A stretch of 64,000 bases of DNA from JABMQB01 sp964408795 (GTDB lineage: Bacteria; Bacteroidota; Bacteroidia; Bacteroidales; Prolixibacteraceae), in the NCBI GenBank assembly GCA_964408795.1, contig CAYPAW010000060.1, positions 1 to 64,000 on the forward strand, given 5' to 3'. The translations under genes and the position numbers were made by a program. This document shows, piece by piece, positions 44,031-53,410 of the stretch. Below the pieces are notes generated by a model. It had not been told where the DNA came from and searched no databases. It saw nothing but the letters and a program-made list of their open reading frames with translations. Every line of letters begins with the position of its first letter. Within the stretch, counting starts at the first letter, position 1.

Positions 44031-45542
44031 ATGCAGATGGCTCAGAACAAAGGAAAAGTATTGCAGGTGATAGGTCCTGTGGTTGATGTGATTTTTGATC
44101 AGGCAGGAACCGATCTGCCTGCTATTTATGATGCCCTGGAAATTGATCATGGCAACGGGTCGAAGCTCATAGTGGAGTGCCAGCAGCATATTGGTGAGAA
44201 CACCATCCGGTGCATAGCAATGGATTCGACCGATGGATTGAGACGCGGAATGAATGTCTCAACCACTGGAAGTCCGATTGTGATGCCTAAAGGAGAAGTG
44301 GTACTGGGACGGTTATTGAATGTCACAGGCGATCCGGTTGACGGGTTGGAAAGCCTGCCTAAGGATGGATTGAGTATACACAACGAAGCTCCAAAATTTG
44401 AAGATCTGATAACGGGAACGGAAGTACTCTGTACCGGAATTAAAGTAATTGATCTGATTGAACCCTATGCCAAGGGGGGTAAAATTGGCTTGTTCGGAGG
44501 AGCAGGAGTAGGCAAAACCGTTTTGATTCAGGAACTGATCAACAACATTGCCCTGGCTCATAAGGGACTTTCGGTATTTGCCGGCGTAGGAGAACGAACC
44601 CGGGAGGGCAACGACCTGTTGAGGGAAATGATCGATGCGGGTATTGTGGACTACGGTGAGCAATTCAAAGAATCCATAAAGAAAGGAAACTGGGATCTCT
44701 CCAGCGTAGATCCTGAAGCGTTAAAGAAATCCAAGCTGGCACTGGTTTTTGGCCAGATGAATGAGCCTCCCGGGGCACGTGCCAGGGTCGCTCTTTCGGG
44801 ATTGACGGTAGCTGAAAGTCTCCGCGATGGAGACGGAAGCCCCGGGGGAGGACGTGATATTCTGTTTTTTATTGATAATGTATTTCGTTTTACACAGGCA
44901 GGATCCGAAGTATCCGCTCTCCTGGGACGTATGCCTTCAGCCGTTGGGTATCAGCCTACTTTGGCTACCGAAATGGGAGTTATGCAGGAGAGGATCACTT
45001 CAACAAAACGAGGTTCCATAACCTCTGTGCAGGCTGTTTATGTTCCGGCCGATGACCTCACGGATCCTGCTCCTGCAACTACCTTTGCCCACCTGGATGC
45101 AACCACGGTGCTAAGCCGTAAAATCTCAGAACTGGGAATCTATCCCGCCGTAGACCCCCTCGACTCAAGTTCCAGGATCCTGACTCCGGAAATCGTGGGC
45201 GAAAAACACTACAATTGTGCACAGCGGGTTATCAATCTCTTGCAACGCTATAAGGAACTGCAGGATATCATCGCTATCCTGGGAATGGAAGAACTGTCTG
45301 AAGAAGATAAACAGGTAGTTCACCGCGCCAGAAGGGTTCAGCGTTTCCTGTCTCAACCCTTTTTTGTAGCTTCTCAGTTTACAGGCCTTAAAGGACAGCT
45401 GGTATCCATTGAAGATACCATCAATGGGTTTAATATGATCATGGACGGTAAAGTGGATAAATACCCGGAAATCGCTTTTAACCTGGTGGGTCCCATTGAA
45501 CAGGCGATCGAAAAAGGAGAAAAAATACTGGCTGGCGATTAA
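44031..45542 (+). CDS. atpD: ATP synthase F1 subunit beta
   Basis: The catalytic beta subunit of F1F0 ATP synthase, 503 residues. Walker A (GGAGVGKT, about residues 158-165), the GERTREGNDL segment, DILFFIDNVFRFTQAGSEVSALLGRMPS and the alpha/beta signature PAVDPLDSSSR are all present. Either ATG 44031 or 44037 could start it. Only atpC follows, and the rest of the operon lies elsewhere, as is common in Bacteroidota. Confidence 0.99.
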   Translation: MQMAQNKGKVLQVIGPVVDVIFDQAGTDLPAIYDALEIDHGNGSKLIVECQQHIGENTIRCIAMDSTDGLRRGMNVSTTGSPIVMPKGEVVLGRLLNVTGDPVDGLESLPKDGLSIHNEAPKFEDLITGTEVLCTGIKVIDLIEPYAKGGKIGLFGGAGVGKTVLIQELINNIALAHKGLSVFAGVGERTREGNDLLREMIDAGIVDYGEQFKESIKKGNWDLSSVDPEALKKSKLALVFGQMNEPPGARARVALSGLTVAESLRDGDGSPGGGRDILFFIDNVFRFTQAGSEVSALLGRMPSAVGYQPTLATEMGVMQERITSTKRGSITSVQAVYVPADDLTDPAPATTFAHLDATTVLSRKISELGIYPAVDPLDSSSRILTPEIVGEKHYNCAQRVINLLQRYKELQDIIAILGMEELSEEDKQVVHRARRVQRFLSQPFFVASQFTGLKGQLVSIEDTINGFNMIMDGKVDKYPEIAFNLVGPIEQAIEKGEKILAGD

Positions 45543-45554
45543 TCCTGAGTGAAT

Positions 45555-45797
45555 ATGTATTTGGAAATCTTGACACCCGATAAAAGAATTTTTCAAGGCG
45601 AAGTGAAACTGGTGCAACTTCCCGGAACCAAAGGCAATTTTGAAATCCTGAAAAATCATGCTCCCATCATTTCTACATTGGATAAGGGAACAATCCGCAT
45701 CGTTGAGGAACACGGCAAAGAGCTTTTGTTCAACGTCGATGGAGGCGTGATCGAAAACAAGGAAAATAAAATTGTGGTGCTGGTTGAATCGGTTTAA
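45555..45797 (+). CDS. atpC: ATP synthase F1 subunit epsilon
   Basis: The epsilon subunit of F1, here 80 residues and containing only the N-terminal beta-sandwich domain (LEILTPDKRIFQGEVKLVQLPGTKGNFEILKNHAPII). The C-terminal regulatory helices of longer homologues are missing, which is the usual Bacteroidota form. The ATG at 45555 is preferred over a GTG two codons earlier. It lies 12 nt after atpD. Confidence 0.96.
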   Translation: MYLEILTPDKRIFQGEVKLVQLPGTKGNFEILKNHAPIISTLDKGTIRIVEEHGKELLFNVDGGVIENKENKIVVLVESV

Positions 45798-45798
45798 T

Positions 45799-45840
45799 CG
45801 GGTAAGAGGAATCCCTGACCCGAAGCCCTGGTTTTTTTTA
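45799..45840 (+). terminator. Probable terminator after atpC
   Basis: The stem CGGGT/ACCCG enclosing a small AGG..CCT hairpin, with a T-run about 8 nt later (TTTTTTTTA). Confidence 0.5.
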
Positions 45841-45871
45841 TTTGTATTCTGCCTTGAAATCGATACATTTA
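45841..45871 (+). promoter_or_regulatory. Promoter for glycosyltransferase gene
   Basis: The -33 TTTG at 45841-45844, a spacer of exactly 19 nt, and the -7 TACATTTA (one mismatch) at 45864-45871. Confidence 0.65.
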
Positions 45872-45895
45872 TAAACGGATTTTAGTAGATGCCAA

Positions 45896-46879
45896 TTGAG
45901 GATTAAGTTTCTGTTTATACGGTTCAGCTCCATCGGCGATATTGTTCTGACAACGCCGGTTATCAGATGTTTAAAAAAACAACTCCCTGAGGCCGGGATT
46001 CATTATGTAACCAAACAGAAATATGCCTGTATCCTTGAGGCAAACCCCTATATCTCAAAGATTCATACTCTTACCGATAAAATGTCTGATTTGCTGAATG
46101 AACTGGAGGGGGAATCGTTTGATTATATCATCGACCTGCATCAGAATATCCGGAGCAACCAGATCAAAAGAAGGCTTAGGGTTCCTGCTTTTTCATTTCA
46201 AAAGCTGAATATTCAAAAATGGTTAATCGTCAATTTCAAAGTGAATAAACTGCCGGATGTTCACATCGTGGATCGTTATTTAGACACACTCTCTGTTTTT
46301 GATATACACAACGATAACCAGGGGCTCGATTTTTTTATTCCTGAGAGCAGCCGGTATGATTTTCATTCTCTTGGAGAAAAATTCCGGCAAGGGTATATTG
46401 CTTTTGTGATTGCCGGAACCTATTTCACCAAAAAACTCCCGCTGGATAGCGTGGCAGAGATCTGTGCACAGACCGATAAACCCGTTCTTTTGCTGGGAGG
46501 GCGGAAGGAAGAACACGAAGGAGCTGAGTTGAGTGTACAGGATCCGGAGCGGATTGTCAACCTGTGTGGAAAAACATCCCTCGGAGAATCGGCAGATATT
46601 GTAAAAAATGCACGGTTGGTATTGACCAACGACACGGGATTGATGCACATCGCAGCCGCCTTCCGGAAAAAAATTCTCTCTTTTTGGGGAAATACCATTC
46701 CGGAATTCGGGATGGTCCCCTACCTGCCACATCCGGCATCACACATTATGGAGGTTAAAAACCTCAAATGCCGGCCCTGTTCCAAGTTGGGGTATGAAAA
46801 ATGTCCTAAAAAACATTTCAGATGCATGAGGGAGCTTAGCACCAAAGAGGCAATCTCATGGATTGACAAGAATTATTAA
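45896..46879 (+). CDS. Glycosyltransferase family 9 (heptosyltransferase-like)
   Basis: Probably transfers heptose or a similar sugar to the lipopolysaccharide core at the inner membrane's cytoplasmic face. The 327-residue protein begins with TTG (MRIKFLFIRFSSIGDIVLTTPVIR), and the sequence fits the family start exactly. The C-terminal nucleotide-sugar site reads LTNDTGLMHIAAAFRKK, and the tail has a Cys cluster (CRPCSKLGYEKCPKKHFRC) typical of family members. It has its own promoter-like element and lies 32 nt before the S9 peptidase gene. Confidence 0.93.
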   Translation: MRIKFLFIRFSSIGDIVLTTPVIRCLKKQLPEAGIHYVTKQKYACILEANPYISKIHTLTDKMSDLLNELEGESFDYIIDLHQNIRSNQIKRRLRVPAFSFQKLNIQKWLIVNFKVNKLPDVHIVDRYLDTLSVFDIHNDNQGLDFFIPESSRYDFHSLGEKFRQGYIAFVIAGTYFTKKLPLDSVAEICAQTDKPVLLLGGRKEEHEGAELSVQDPERIVNLCGKTSLGESADIVKNARLVLTNDTGLMHIAAAFRKKILSFWGNTIPEFGMVPYLPHPASHIMEVKNLKCRPCSKLGYEKCPKKHFRCMRELSTKEAISWIDKNY

Positions 46880-46911
46880 TCTCAGCCAATGAATACAGAA
46901 ATTTTAAAGTT

Positions 46912-49470
46912 ATGTTAAAACGATTTTTACTTTTGAGTGTATTGGCCGCGGTGCTGATACAGGGATCCGGTTTTGCGCAGTACAAACCGGTAACCAAAGC
47001 CAACTATCGCCTGGCAGAACGTTTTTCACCGGAAAAAATTGAGCGAATGGTCTTCAGCACTTCGGTTCGTCCGAACTGGCTGGAAACAGGCGATGCATTC
47101 TGGTATGAGCACAAAACAACGGAAGGTACGTTTTTTTATCGGGTAGACCTCGATAAAAAAACCAAAACACCCCTTTTTGATAACCATGAAATGGCAGCCA
47201 TGCTGACACAAATCACCAAAGATCCGTATGACTGGCAGCATTTGCCACCTATCCATCCCAAATTTAAAAAGAACGATACGGTTTTTCAGTTTGATGTAAC
47301 CAGCTCACAAGAGGAAGAACAAAAAGAAGCGGAAGAAGAGATGGAGAGAGATACGACAAAAACCGGAGATAAAGCGAAAGATGCCAAAAAAGAGAAACCC
47401 GAAAAGAAGGTGTTTCACCTGGAATACAACCTGCAGACAGGAGAACTGTATGAGCAGGAAGACTGGAAAGAGAAGAAAGACCATCCCGGGTGGGCTTCTA
47501 TGTCGCCCGACAGTTCGTATGTTGTCTTTGCACGCGATTACAATCTTTACTGGATGGATAAAGAAAATTTCCTGAAAGCCCTCGAAGAAGAAGAGGACGA
47601 ACCCGATACTACCATTGTGGAACATCAGCTGACAACAGCCGGCGAAAAGGATTATGCGTTTGGCGGGGGATATACACCCAAAGAAAACGACGATGAGGAA
47701 ACCATAAAAAAGGAAAGCCGGAAAAGACAAAGAGCGTTCATTTACTGGTCACCCGATTCGAAAAAATTTGCTCTTACACGCGATGATAGCCGCCATGTGA
47801 AGGCCCTCTGGGTGATCAATGTGATGAATCAGCCACGTCCCGATCTGGAAACCTATAAATACCAGATGCCCGGCGAAAAGGAAGCTCCCCAGGAAGAACT
47901 GTGGATTTTTGATATGGGAAAAAAGAAGGGGAAAAAGATCGATGTTTCTGCTTTTGCCGACCAAACCCTGTCCATAGCCAGAAGAAATTATACCCACAAA
48001 GAACAAATCAAAGCGTATGTTCCCAATCAGTGGCTCTCGGATGCTTCTGAAAAATTATATTTTATGCGTACCAACCGCGATCTGCATAAAATTGACGTTT
48101 GCGTAGCGAATACCGAAACCGGAGAAGTAAAAACGCTCATCGAGGAAAGGTTGAATACCTATGTGGAAATTCAGAATCCTGTAATGCTGAACAATGAAAA
48201 AGAGATGATTCACTGGTCGGAACGCGACGGATGGGCGCATTTTTACCTGTATGATACGGAAGGAAACCTGAAAAACCGCCTTACCGAAGGACCCTGGCAT
48301 TGCAATCAGGTAATTAAGGTGGATGAGAAAAACAGAGTTCTCTATTTTACAGCCAATGGCCGTGAAGAAGATGAGAATCCTTATTACGAACATTTGTATA
48401 AAGTCAACCTCGACGGATCGGGATTAAAACTCCTGAATCCGGGGAATTTCACCCACGGTGTCGTGATGAGTGACTCATACCGTTTTTTTGTGAATAATTA
48501 TTCCCGGGTGAATACCGTTCCGAAAACGGAGATCAGAGACAACGAAGGACGATTGGTACTGGAGCTGGAGACGGCCGATCTGACGAACCTCTTAGCTGCC
48601 GGTTACAAGTTTCCGGAACCGTTCAAAGCCAAAGCGGCCGATGGGATTACGGATCTCTACGGGGTAATGTATAAACCCTTTGATTTTGATTCAACCCACC
48701 TTTACCCCATACTGGAATATGTCTATCCCGGGCCACAGACGGAATCGGTGAATACAGCTTTCTCGGCCCGTATGGATCGTACAGACCGGTTTGCCCAACT
48801 GGGGTTTATCATCATCAGCCTGGGAAACCGCGGAGGCCATCCAAGCCGCTCCAAATGGTACCATAACTACGGCTACAACGACTTGCGTGATTACGGTCTG
48901 GCCGATAAAAAATATGTGGTGGAACAACTGGCTGACCGCCACAAATTTATCGATATTGAGAAGGTAGGTATCTCCGGCCACTCAGGGGGCGGTTTCATGT
49001 CAACAGCAGCCTTGCTCCAATACCCCGATTTTTATAAAGCTGCTGTCTCATCGGCAGGAAACCACGAAAACAATATCTACAACCGGTGGTGGAGCGAAAA
49101 ACACCATGGCGTGAAAGAAGAGATCGACGATCAGGGAGAATCAAAATTTATCTATGATATTGAAAAAAATTCCGAGCTGGCAAAAAACCTCAGAGGACAC
49201 CTCCTGTTGGTAACCGGCGATATGGATAACAATGTCCACCCGGGGAATACCTACCGGATGGCCAATGCACTGATCAAAGCCAAAAAAAGATTCGATTTTT
49301 TTATCATGCCGGGACAACGCCACGGTTTTGGCGATCATACCGAATACTTCTTCTGGCTGAAAGCCGATTATTTCTGTAAACACCTGATCGGTGATTATTC
49401 GATCAGCACCGATATTTTTGAAATGCGGCGGGAACATAAAATGACACCCAGCAAAAAACGGGCAGAATAA
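46912..49470 (+). CDS. S9 family prolyl oligopeptidase (DPP IV-like)
   Basis: A secreted serine peptidase of 852 residues. A signal peptide (MLKRFLLLSVLAAVLIQGSGFAQ) precedes a beta-propeller region, including a long charged insert around residues 125-165 (EEEQKEAEEEMERD). The alpha/beta-hydrolase domain holds the nucleophile Ser691 in GISGHSGGGFMS, the acid in GDMDNNVHP (Asp770-772) and His804 in GQRHGFGD. It probably cleaves proline-containing peptides in the periplasm. It converges with the isoaspartyl methyltransferase gene downstream. A truncated relative sits at the end of the window. Confidence 0.95.
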   Translation: MLKRFLLLSVLAAVLIQGSGFAQYKPVTKANYRLAERFSPEKIERMVFSTSVRPNWLETGDAFWYEHKTTEGTFFYRVDLDKKTKTPLFDNHEMAAMLTQITKDPYDWQHLPPIHPKFKKNDTVFQFDVTSSQEEEQKEAEEEMERDTTKTGDKAKDAKKEKPEKKVFHLEYNLQTGELYEQEDWKEKKDHPGWASMSPDSSYVVFARDYNLYWMDKENFLKALEEEEDEPDTTIVEHQLTTAGEKDYAFGGGYTPKENDDEETIKKESRKRQRAFIYWSPDSKKFALTRDDSRHVKALWVINVMNQPRPDLETYKYQMPGEKEAPQEELWIFDMGKKKGKKIDVSAFADQTLSIARRNYTHKEQIKAYVPNQWLSDASEKLYFMRTNRDLHKIDVCVANTETGEVKTLIEERLNTYVEIQNPVMLNNEKEMIHWSERDGWAHFYLYDTEGNLKNRLTEGPWHCNQVIKVDEKNRVLYFTANGREEDENPYYEHLYKVNLDGSGLKLLNPGNFTHGVVMSDSYRFFVNNYSRVNTVPKTEIRDNEGRLVLELETADLTNLLAAGYKFPEPFKAKAADGITDLYGVMYKPFDFDSTHLYPILEYVYPGPQTESVNTAFSARMDRTDRFAQLGFIIISLGNRGGHPSRSKWYHNYGYNDLRDYGLADKKYVVEQLADRHKFIDIEKVGISGHSGGGFMSTAALLQYPDFYKAAVSSAGNHENNIYNRWWSEKHHGVKEEIDDQGESKFIYDIEKNSELAKNLRGHLLLVTGDMDNNVHPGNTYRMANALIKAKKRFDFFIMPGQRHGFGDHTEYFFWLKADYFCKHLIGDYSISTDIFEMRREHKMTPSKKRAE

Positions 49471-49627
49471 AAGAGGCGGTCTGAAAAAATAAATTTTACC
49501 GCGAAGGACGCAACGTGTAGGCAAAAGACATTACGTATTTTCTTTTTATGAGAATTCTTCTGCAGACTTAGCGCATTTCTGGCGAACCTTGGGGCTTCTG
49601 AAGATAACTTTTCAGATAATATTTTGG

Positions 49628-50368
49628 CTAATAGCTTTGGCCATCCTCGTTGATCATGGGAACAAACCGTACCGGGAGAACCTTTTCCTGTGTTAACCGG
49701 CCTTTTTGCTTGCGTATAAGGACCAGGCTCTGGGCGAATTTTCTTCCAACAGGAATGATGAATCTTCCTCCTTCGGCAAGCTGAGCTACCAAAGGCTTCG
49801 GTACCTGGGTGGGAGAACAAGTGACAATGATGGCATCAAAGGGTGCATGTTCAGGCCAGCCCTGATAACCATCACCCTGTTTAACGTAGATGTTGTGGTA
49901 TCCGAGATCCCGGAAAAGATCTTTGGCATCCTCTACAAGGGTTTCAAAGATCTCAATGGTGTACACCGTATCGCAAAGTTGTGCCAGGATCGCTGCCTGA
50001 TAACCTGAACCGGTACCCACTTCCAACACTTTATTCTCTTGTTTAAGATCAAGTTGTTCGGTCATGAAAGCCACTACGTAGGGTTGTGAAATGGTCTGAT
50101 TTTCTTTTATGGGGAGAGGCTGATCACTGTAGGCAAGCATCTGATATTCAGGAAGAACAAAACGATGACGCTCAACAGTCCGGAAAGCATGCAACACTCG
50201 TCTGTTGGTTATCCCCCGTGCCTCTAACTGCCGGGTCACCATCTTCTCCCGAAGATGGGTATAATCCTGCGTCTGGTTGATGGGATTTTTTTTAACCTTT
50301 TCCGGAGCAGACTGAAATGAAAGGAAGAGAGAGAGCAGCATGAGCAAAATAAATTGGTAGTAATTCAT
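49628..50368 (-). CDS. pcm: Protein-L-isoaspartate O-methyltransferase, exported form
   Basis: Methylates isoaspartyl residues to begin repair of damaged proteins. With the ATG at 50368 it has 246 residues. A hydrophobic N-terminus (YYQFILLMLLSLFLSF) followed by SAPEKV is an apparent signal peptide or anchor, unlike the cytosolic E. coli enzyme, and suggests a periplasmic role where SAM supply would be problematic; a membrane-anchored cytoplasmic form is equally possible. Motif I is KVLEVGTGSGYQAAILAQL, and the substrate loop QTISQPYVVAFMTEQL is present. A -7 element (TATTTTTG) lies immediately upstream on the minus strand at 50375-50382. Confidence 0.9.
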   Translation of the reverse strand: MNYYQFILLMLLSLFLSFQSAPEKVKKNPINQTQDYTHLREKMVTRQLEARGITNRRVLHAFRTVERHRFVLPEYQMLAYSDQPLPIKENQTISQPYVVAFMTEQLDLKQENKVLEVGTGSGYQAAILAQLCDTVYTIEIFETLVEDAKDLFRDLGYHNIYVKQGDGYQGWPEHAPFDAIIVTCSPTQVPKPLVAQLAEGGRFIIPVGRKFAQSLVLIRKQKGRLTQEKVLPVRFVPMINEDGQSY

Positions 50369-50510
50369 AAGGTACAAAAATAATAACGCAATAATTATAC
50401 GAAAGTAGAACCGAAGGGTTCTGAAAAAAAAAGATTCAGGGAGAACAATGCAACCGGAAATCCCGGATAACTTCTCAGGAAACAGATGCCTGAAAATGAA
50501 TTAAACTTCC

Positions 50511-50518
50511 TATGTTTG
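50511..50518 (+). promoter_or_regulatory. -7 promoter element for PAP2 gene
   Basis: TATGTTTG matches TAnnTTTG, 27 nt before the ATG. It is divergent from the pcm promoter. Confidence 0.5.
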
Positions 50519-50545
50519 TAACGAATAGAATGACCGTTAGGATAT

Positions 50546-51259
50546 ATGAAGGGGAAAGCCGTGTTTTTGATATTTCTGATGATCTCCTGGTTTGGACTGA
50601 AAGCTTCGGATAAAGACAGTCTACAGGTGGAGACTGTTCAGGAGAAGCCATTTCTGAAAAAACAGATCCTGCCGGTCAGCCTGATAACAGCGGGTTCATT
50701 GATGCAAATTGGTTCGGTAAAATACGACATCCAGGATTTTTTTCCCGCTACGGATTGCTCCCTGGATGATTATTTCCGGTTTGCACCCATAGCACAGATG
50801 TATGTTTACGATCTGCTGGGGTTCCGGCATGCGAACACGGTTTTTGATCAGTCGAAATATTTGTTTTTTTCGCAGTTTGTGTCATCTGTTGTGGTATATT
50901 CGCTAAAATTACTAACGGACATTCCGCCGCCTGAAGGAACAGGATTTTCTTTCCCTTCGGGGCATACGGCTGTTGCATTTACCGGGGCTACCGTATTGTT
51001 TCATGAGTTTAAAACCACCGACCCTATACTGGCTTACAGTGGATTTGTTTTTGCCACAGCGACCGGTTTGTTGCGGTTAACCAATAACAACCATTGGGTA
51101 TCCGATGTGCTGGTGGGTGCTGGCATCGGAATCCTATCAGCCAACCTGGTATATCATTTCAAGCCCCTAAAGAACTGGCATCCTTTCAGAAGCAACCGGG
51201 ACATCACCCTCACCCCGGGCCTGAGCCCCCAAGTGTTCAGTCTGGTATGCAGGTTTTAA
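50546..51259 (+). CDS. PAP2 superfamily phosphatase-like membrane protein
   Basis: A 237-residue PAP2-type protein, with an N-terminal signal-like segment (GKAVFLIFLMISWFGLKAS) and several membrane helices. The PSGH motif is FPSGHTAVAFTGA, and the third motif is RLTNNNHWVSDVLVGAGIG with its His and Asp. The first motif, normally KxxxxxxRP, reads KLLTDIPPP, so the phosphate-contacting Arg is missing. It may act on a lipid phosphate with altered activity, or have lost activity. It has its own promoter-like element. Confidence 0.85.
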   Translation: MKGKAVFLIFLMISWFGLKASDKDSLQVETVQEKPFLKKQILPVSLITAGSLMQIGSVKYDIQDFFPATDCSLDDYFRFAPIAQMYVYDLLGFRHANTVFDQSKYLFFSQFVSSVVVYSLKLLTDIPPPEGTGFSFPSGHTAVAFTGATVLFHEFKTTDPILAYSGFVFATATGLLRLTNNNHWVSDVLVGAGIGILSANLVYHFKPLKNWHPFRSNRDITLTPGLSPQVFSLVCRF

Positions 51260-51344
51260 TGTGCTTCGCAGTTGTTTTGGTAAACTCAGGGAGAGGAACA
51301 AAAGAGTTGCAATGCAGATGTATTTTAATCAATATAATTCACCG

Positions 51345-51364
51345 ATCCCAATAGCTGTCGGGAT
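51345..51364. repeat. Imperfect ATCCCGAT-family palindrome
   Basis: ATCCCAATAGCTGTCGGGAT is two base changes from the perfect palindrome found at 58493-58510. It lies between the PAP2 and CPBP genes. Confidence 0.6.
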
Positions 51365-51526
51365 GCTACGGGGTTCGTCAACATTACGGATTGTCTTTAT
51401 TCCCTTAAGGATTTTGCCCGGGGATCGTTTATAAGCAATGATTCTCCATTTTTTTTAGATTTTACCTATTTTGCAGTTGTGTTTTGTAGCAGGATGTTAT
51501 TCTGATTCCGTAGTTAAATACAAAAG

Positions 51527-52255
51527 ATGGACTATACATTTTATGCGGCAGATTTACGTATTTTTATACCGGTAGTCACAGGGTTGACAGGCTTTATTCT
51601 TTTTTGGTTTACCCAAAAATCGGAGAAGCTGAAAAAGCGATCGATTGATCGTCTGGGGCCGGATAAGGGTTTGACCCGTTTTATGGATTCAACCCGTTAC
51701 CTGGGTGGATGTACCATTGGCCTGCTTCCTTTGGCCGTCTATCTGGTTTTTTTCCCGGAAACGGCGCTTTCCGAGGTGGGATTAACGTTCTACCGGGACA
51801 CCTTGCCGGAAACCCTGTTGTGGATTGCCGGATTGGGTGTGGTCGTCGTTTTTTTGGCCTGGTACAGTGCCCGGACACCGGTAAGTCTGATCCAATATCC
51901 TGAGATACGAGCTCGTGAATGGAGCAGAAGAATGATTGCTTCAAACCTGGTATCATGGGCCTTCTACCTTCTGGGATATGAATTGTTTTTCCGGGGTGTT
52001 CTGTTATTCCCGTTGGTTCAGGAAATCGGTTTATGGCCGGCTATTGTCGTAAATATCGGAATTTACTCGGCAACTCATATTCCCAAAGGATTACGTGAAA
52101 CCATCGGAGCGATTCCGCTGTCCATTGTTTTATGCCTGGTAAGCATTTCTACCGGTACAATATGGATCGCTTTTTTCGTGCATCTTGCCATGGCTTGGAC
52201 CCACTCATTAACGGCTTTGAAACACCATCCGGACAGGAAAATTGTCCGTCAATGA
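51527..52255 (+). CDS. CPBP family intramembrane protease-like protein
   Basis: A 242-residue polytopic membrane protein related to the CAAX-processing Abi/CPBP family. The Glu-Arg motif is in LLGYELFFRGVLLFPL, and a His-containing motif is in NIGIYSATHIPKGLRETIGAIPL; a third polar helix holds IAFFVHLAMAWTHS. These correspond to the three conserved elements of the family. The substrate is unknown and protease activity is inferred from family motifs only. A promoter-like TATTTTG lies near 51469. Confidence 0.78.
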   Translation: MDYTFYAADLRIFIPVVTGLTGFILFWFTQKSEKLKKRSIDRLGPDKGLTRFMDSTRYLGGCTIGLLPLAVYLVFFPETALSEVGLTFYRDTLPETLLWIAGLGVVVVFLAWYSARTPVSLIQYPEIRAREWSRRMIASNLVSWAFYLLGYELFFRGVLLFPLVQEIGLWPAIVVNIGIYSATHIPKGLRETIGAIPLSIVLCLVSISTGTIWIAFFVHLAMAWTHSLTALKHHPDRKIVRQ

Positions 52256-52423
52256 TCGACGATGTATCCTGTTGACTCACTATTTAATAAGGGGGTAAGA
52301 AGAAGACAGACCGGAAATAAAAAAAACCATTGTTCAACTTATCCTGATAAGAATTTTTACCTTATCTTCCTTCTCTATTCATGAAGAGAGATAGGGAGGA
52401 CAATAAATTAGCCATATAATACC

Positions 52424-53410
52424 ATGAAGATAATGGTCACCGGTTCTACCGGAAGCATCGGCGCGCATCTGGTTAAAAGCTTATCGGAGCAAGGTCACAC
52501 CGTTCATGTTCTTGTTCGCTCCCTGGAGAAAACAAAAAATCTGAAGGGAAAAAATGTCATTCCTTTCAAGGGGGACATAACCGATAAAAAATCGGTTGAT
52601 GAAGCGATCAGGGAGTGCCGGCAGGTTTATCATCTGGCTGCTTTCGCCAAGGTATGGGCTAAAGATGCCGGGATATATTACAGGGTGAATGTCAAAGGAA
52701 CAGAAAATGTGTTGCAATCAGCCGTTCAGAATAAGGTTGAAAAGGTTGTTGTCACAAGCACGGCCGGTGTTTACGGTCCGTCGCTTTCTTCAATTGTTAC
52801 GGAACAGAAAATTCGGGAGATTGATTTTTTTACGGAATATGAAGGTTCCAAGGCACTGGCTGAATCCCGGATAAAGGATTATGGTTTTTTGCATGGATTA
52901 CAGGTAGTGATTGTATCTCCAACCCGGGTGTATGGTCCCTTTGTGTTTGGTGAGCCTTCGGCAGCGACCCTCCTGATTCATAAATTTGTGAACCAGGGAT
53001 GGCGGATACTGCCCGGTACCGGCAACGAAACCGGCAACTATGCCTTTATGGACGATGTCGTGGAAGGGCACCTCCTGGCTATGGAAAAAGGGAAGTCCGG
53101 AGAAACCTATATCCTTGGGGGCGTAAACTGCTCTTACAGCGAATTTTTCCGGGTCCTGGGAAGGGTGTCCGGTATAAGAAGAAGAATGATCAAAGTGCCC
53201 CTATGGGTTCAAATGGGGATTGCCCGAATCCAGCTTTTCCTGGCTCTTGGTTTTGGTAGAGAGCCCACCATCATACCCAAATGGATCGCCAAAGGGAAAT
53301 ACAACTGGGAAGTATCCTCTGAAAAAGCTGTTCGGGAACTGGGATACCGGATAACATCCCTGGAAGAAGGGCTGGAGAAAACCATGGATTATATTCGACA
53401 TGTAAAATAA
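52424..53410 (+). CDS. NAD(P)-dependent epimerase/dehydratase (extended SDR)
   Basis: A 328-residue extended short-chain dehydrogenase. The cofactor loop GSTGSIGAHLVKSL is at residues 6-19, the DNRxLAA-like YHLAAFAKVW follows, and the catalytic Tyr-Lys pair is in YEGSKALAESRI, after VVTSTAGVYGPS. The C-terminal half resembles the dihydroflavonol reductase/3-beta-HSD-like branch. The exact substrate is not identifiable; no adjacent pathway genes give a hint. Confidence 0.88.
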   Translation: MKIMVTGSTGSIGAHLVKSLSEQGHTVHVLVRSLEKTKNLKGKNVIPFKGDITDKKSVDEAIRECRQVYHLAAFAKVWAKDAGIYYRVNVKGTENVLQSAVQNKVEKVVVTSTAGVYGPSLSSIVTEQKIREIDFFTEYEGSKALAESRIKDYGFLHGLQVVIVSPTRVYGPFVFGEPSAATLLIHKFVNQGWRILPGTGNETGNYAFMDDVVEGHLLAMEKGKSGETYILGGVNCSYSEFFRVLGRVSGIRRRMIKVPLWVQMGIARIQLFLALGFGREPTIIPKWIAKGKYNWEVSSEKAVRELGYRITSLEEGLEKTMDYIRHVK

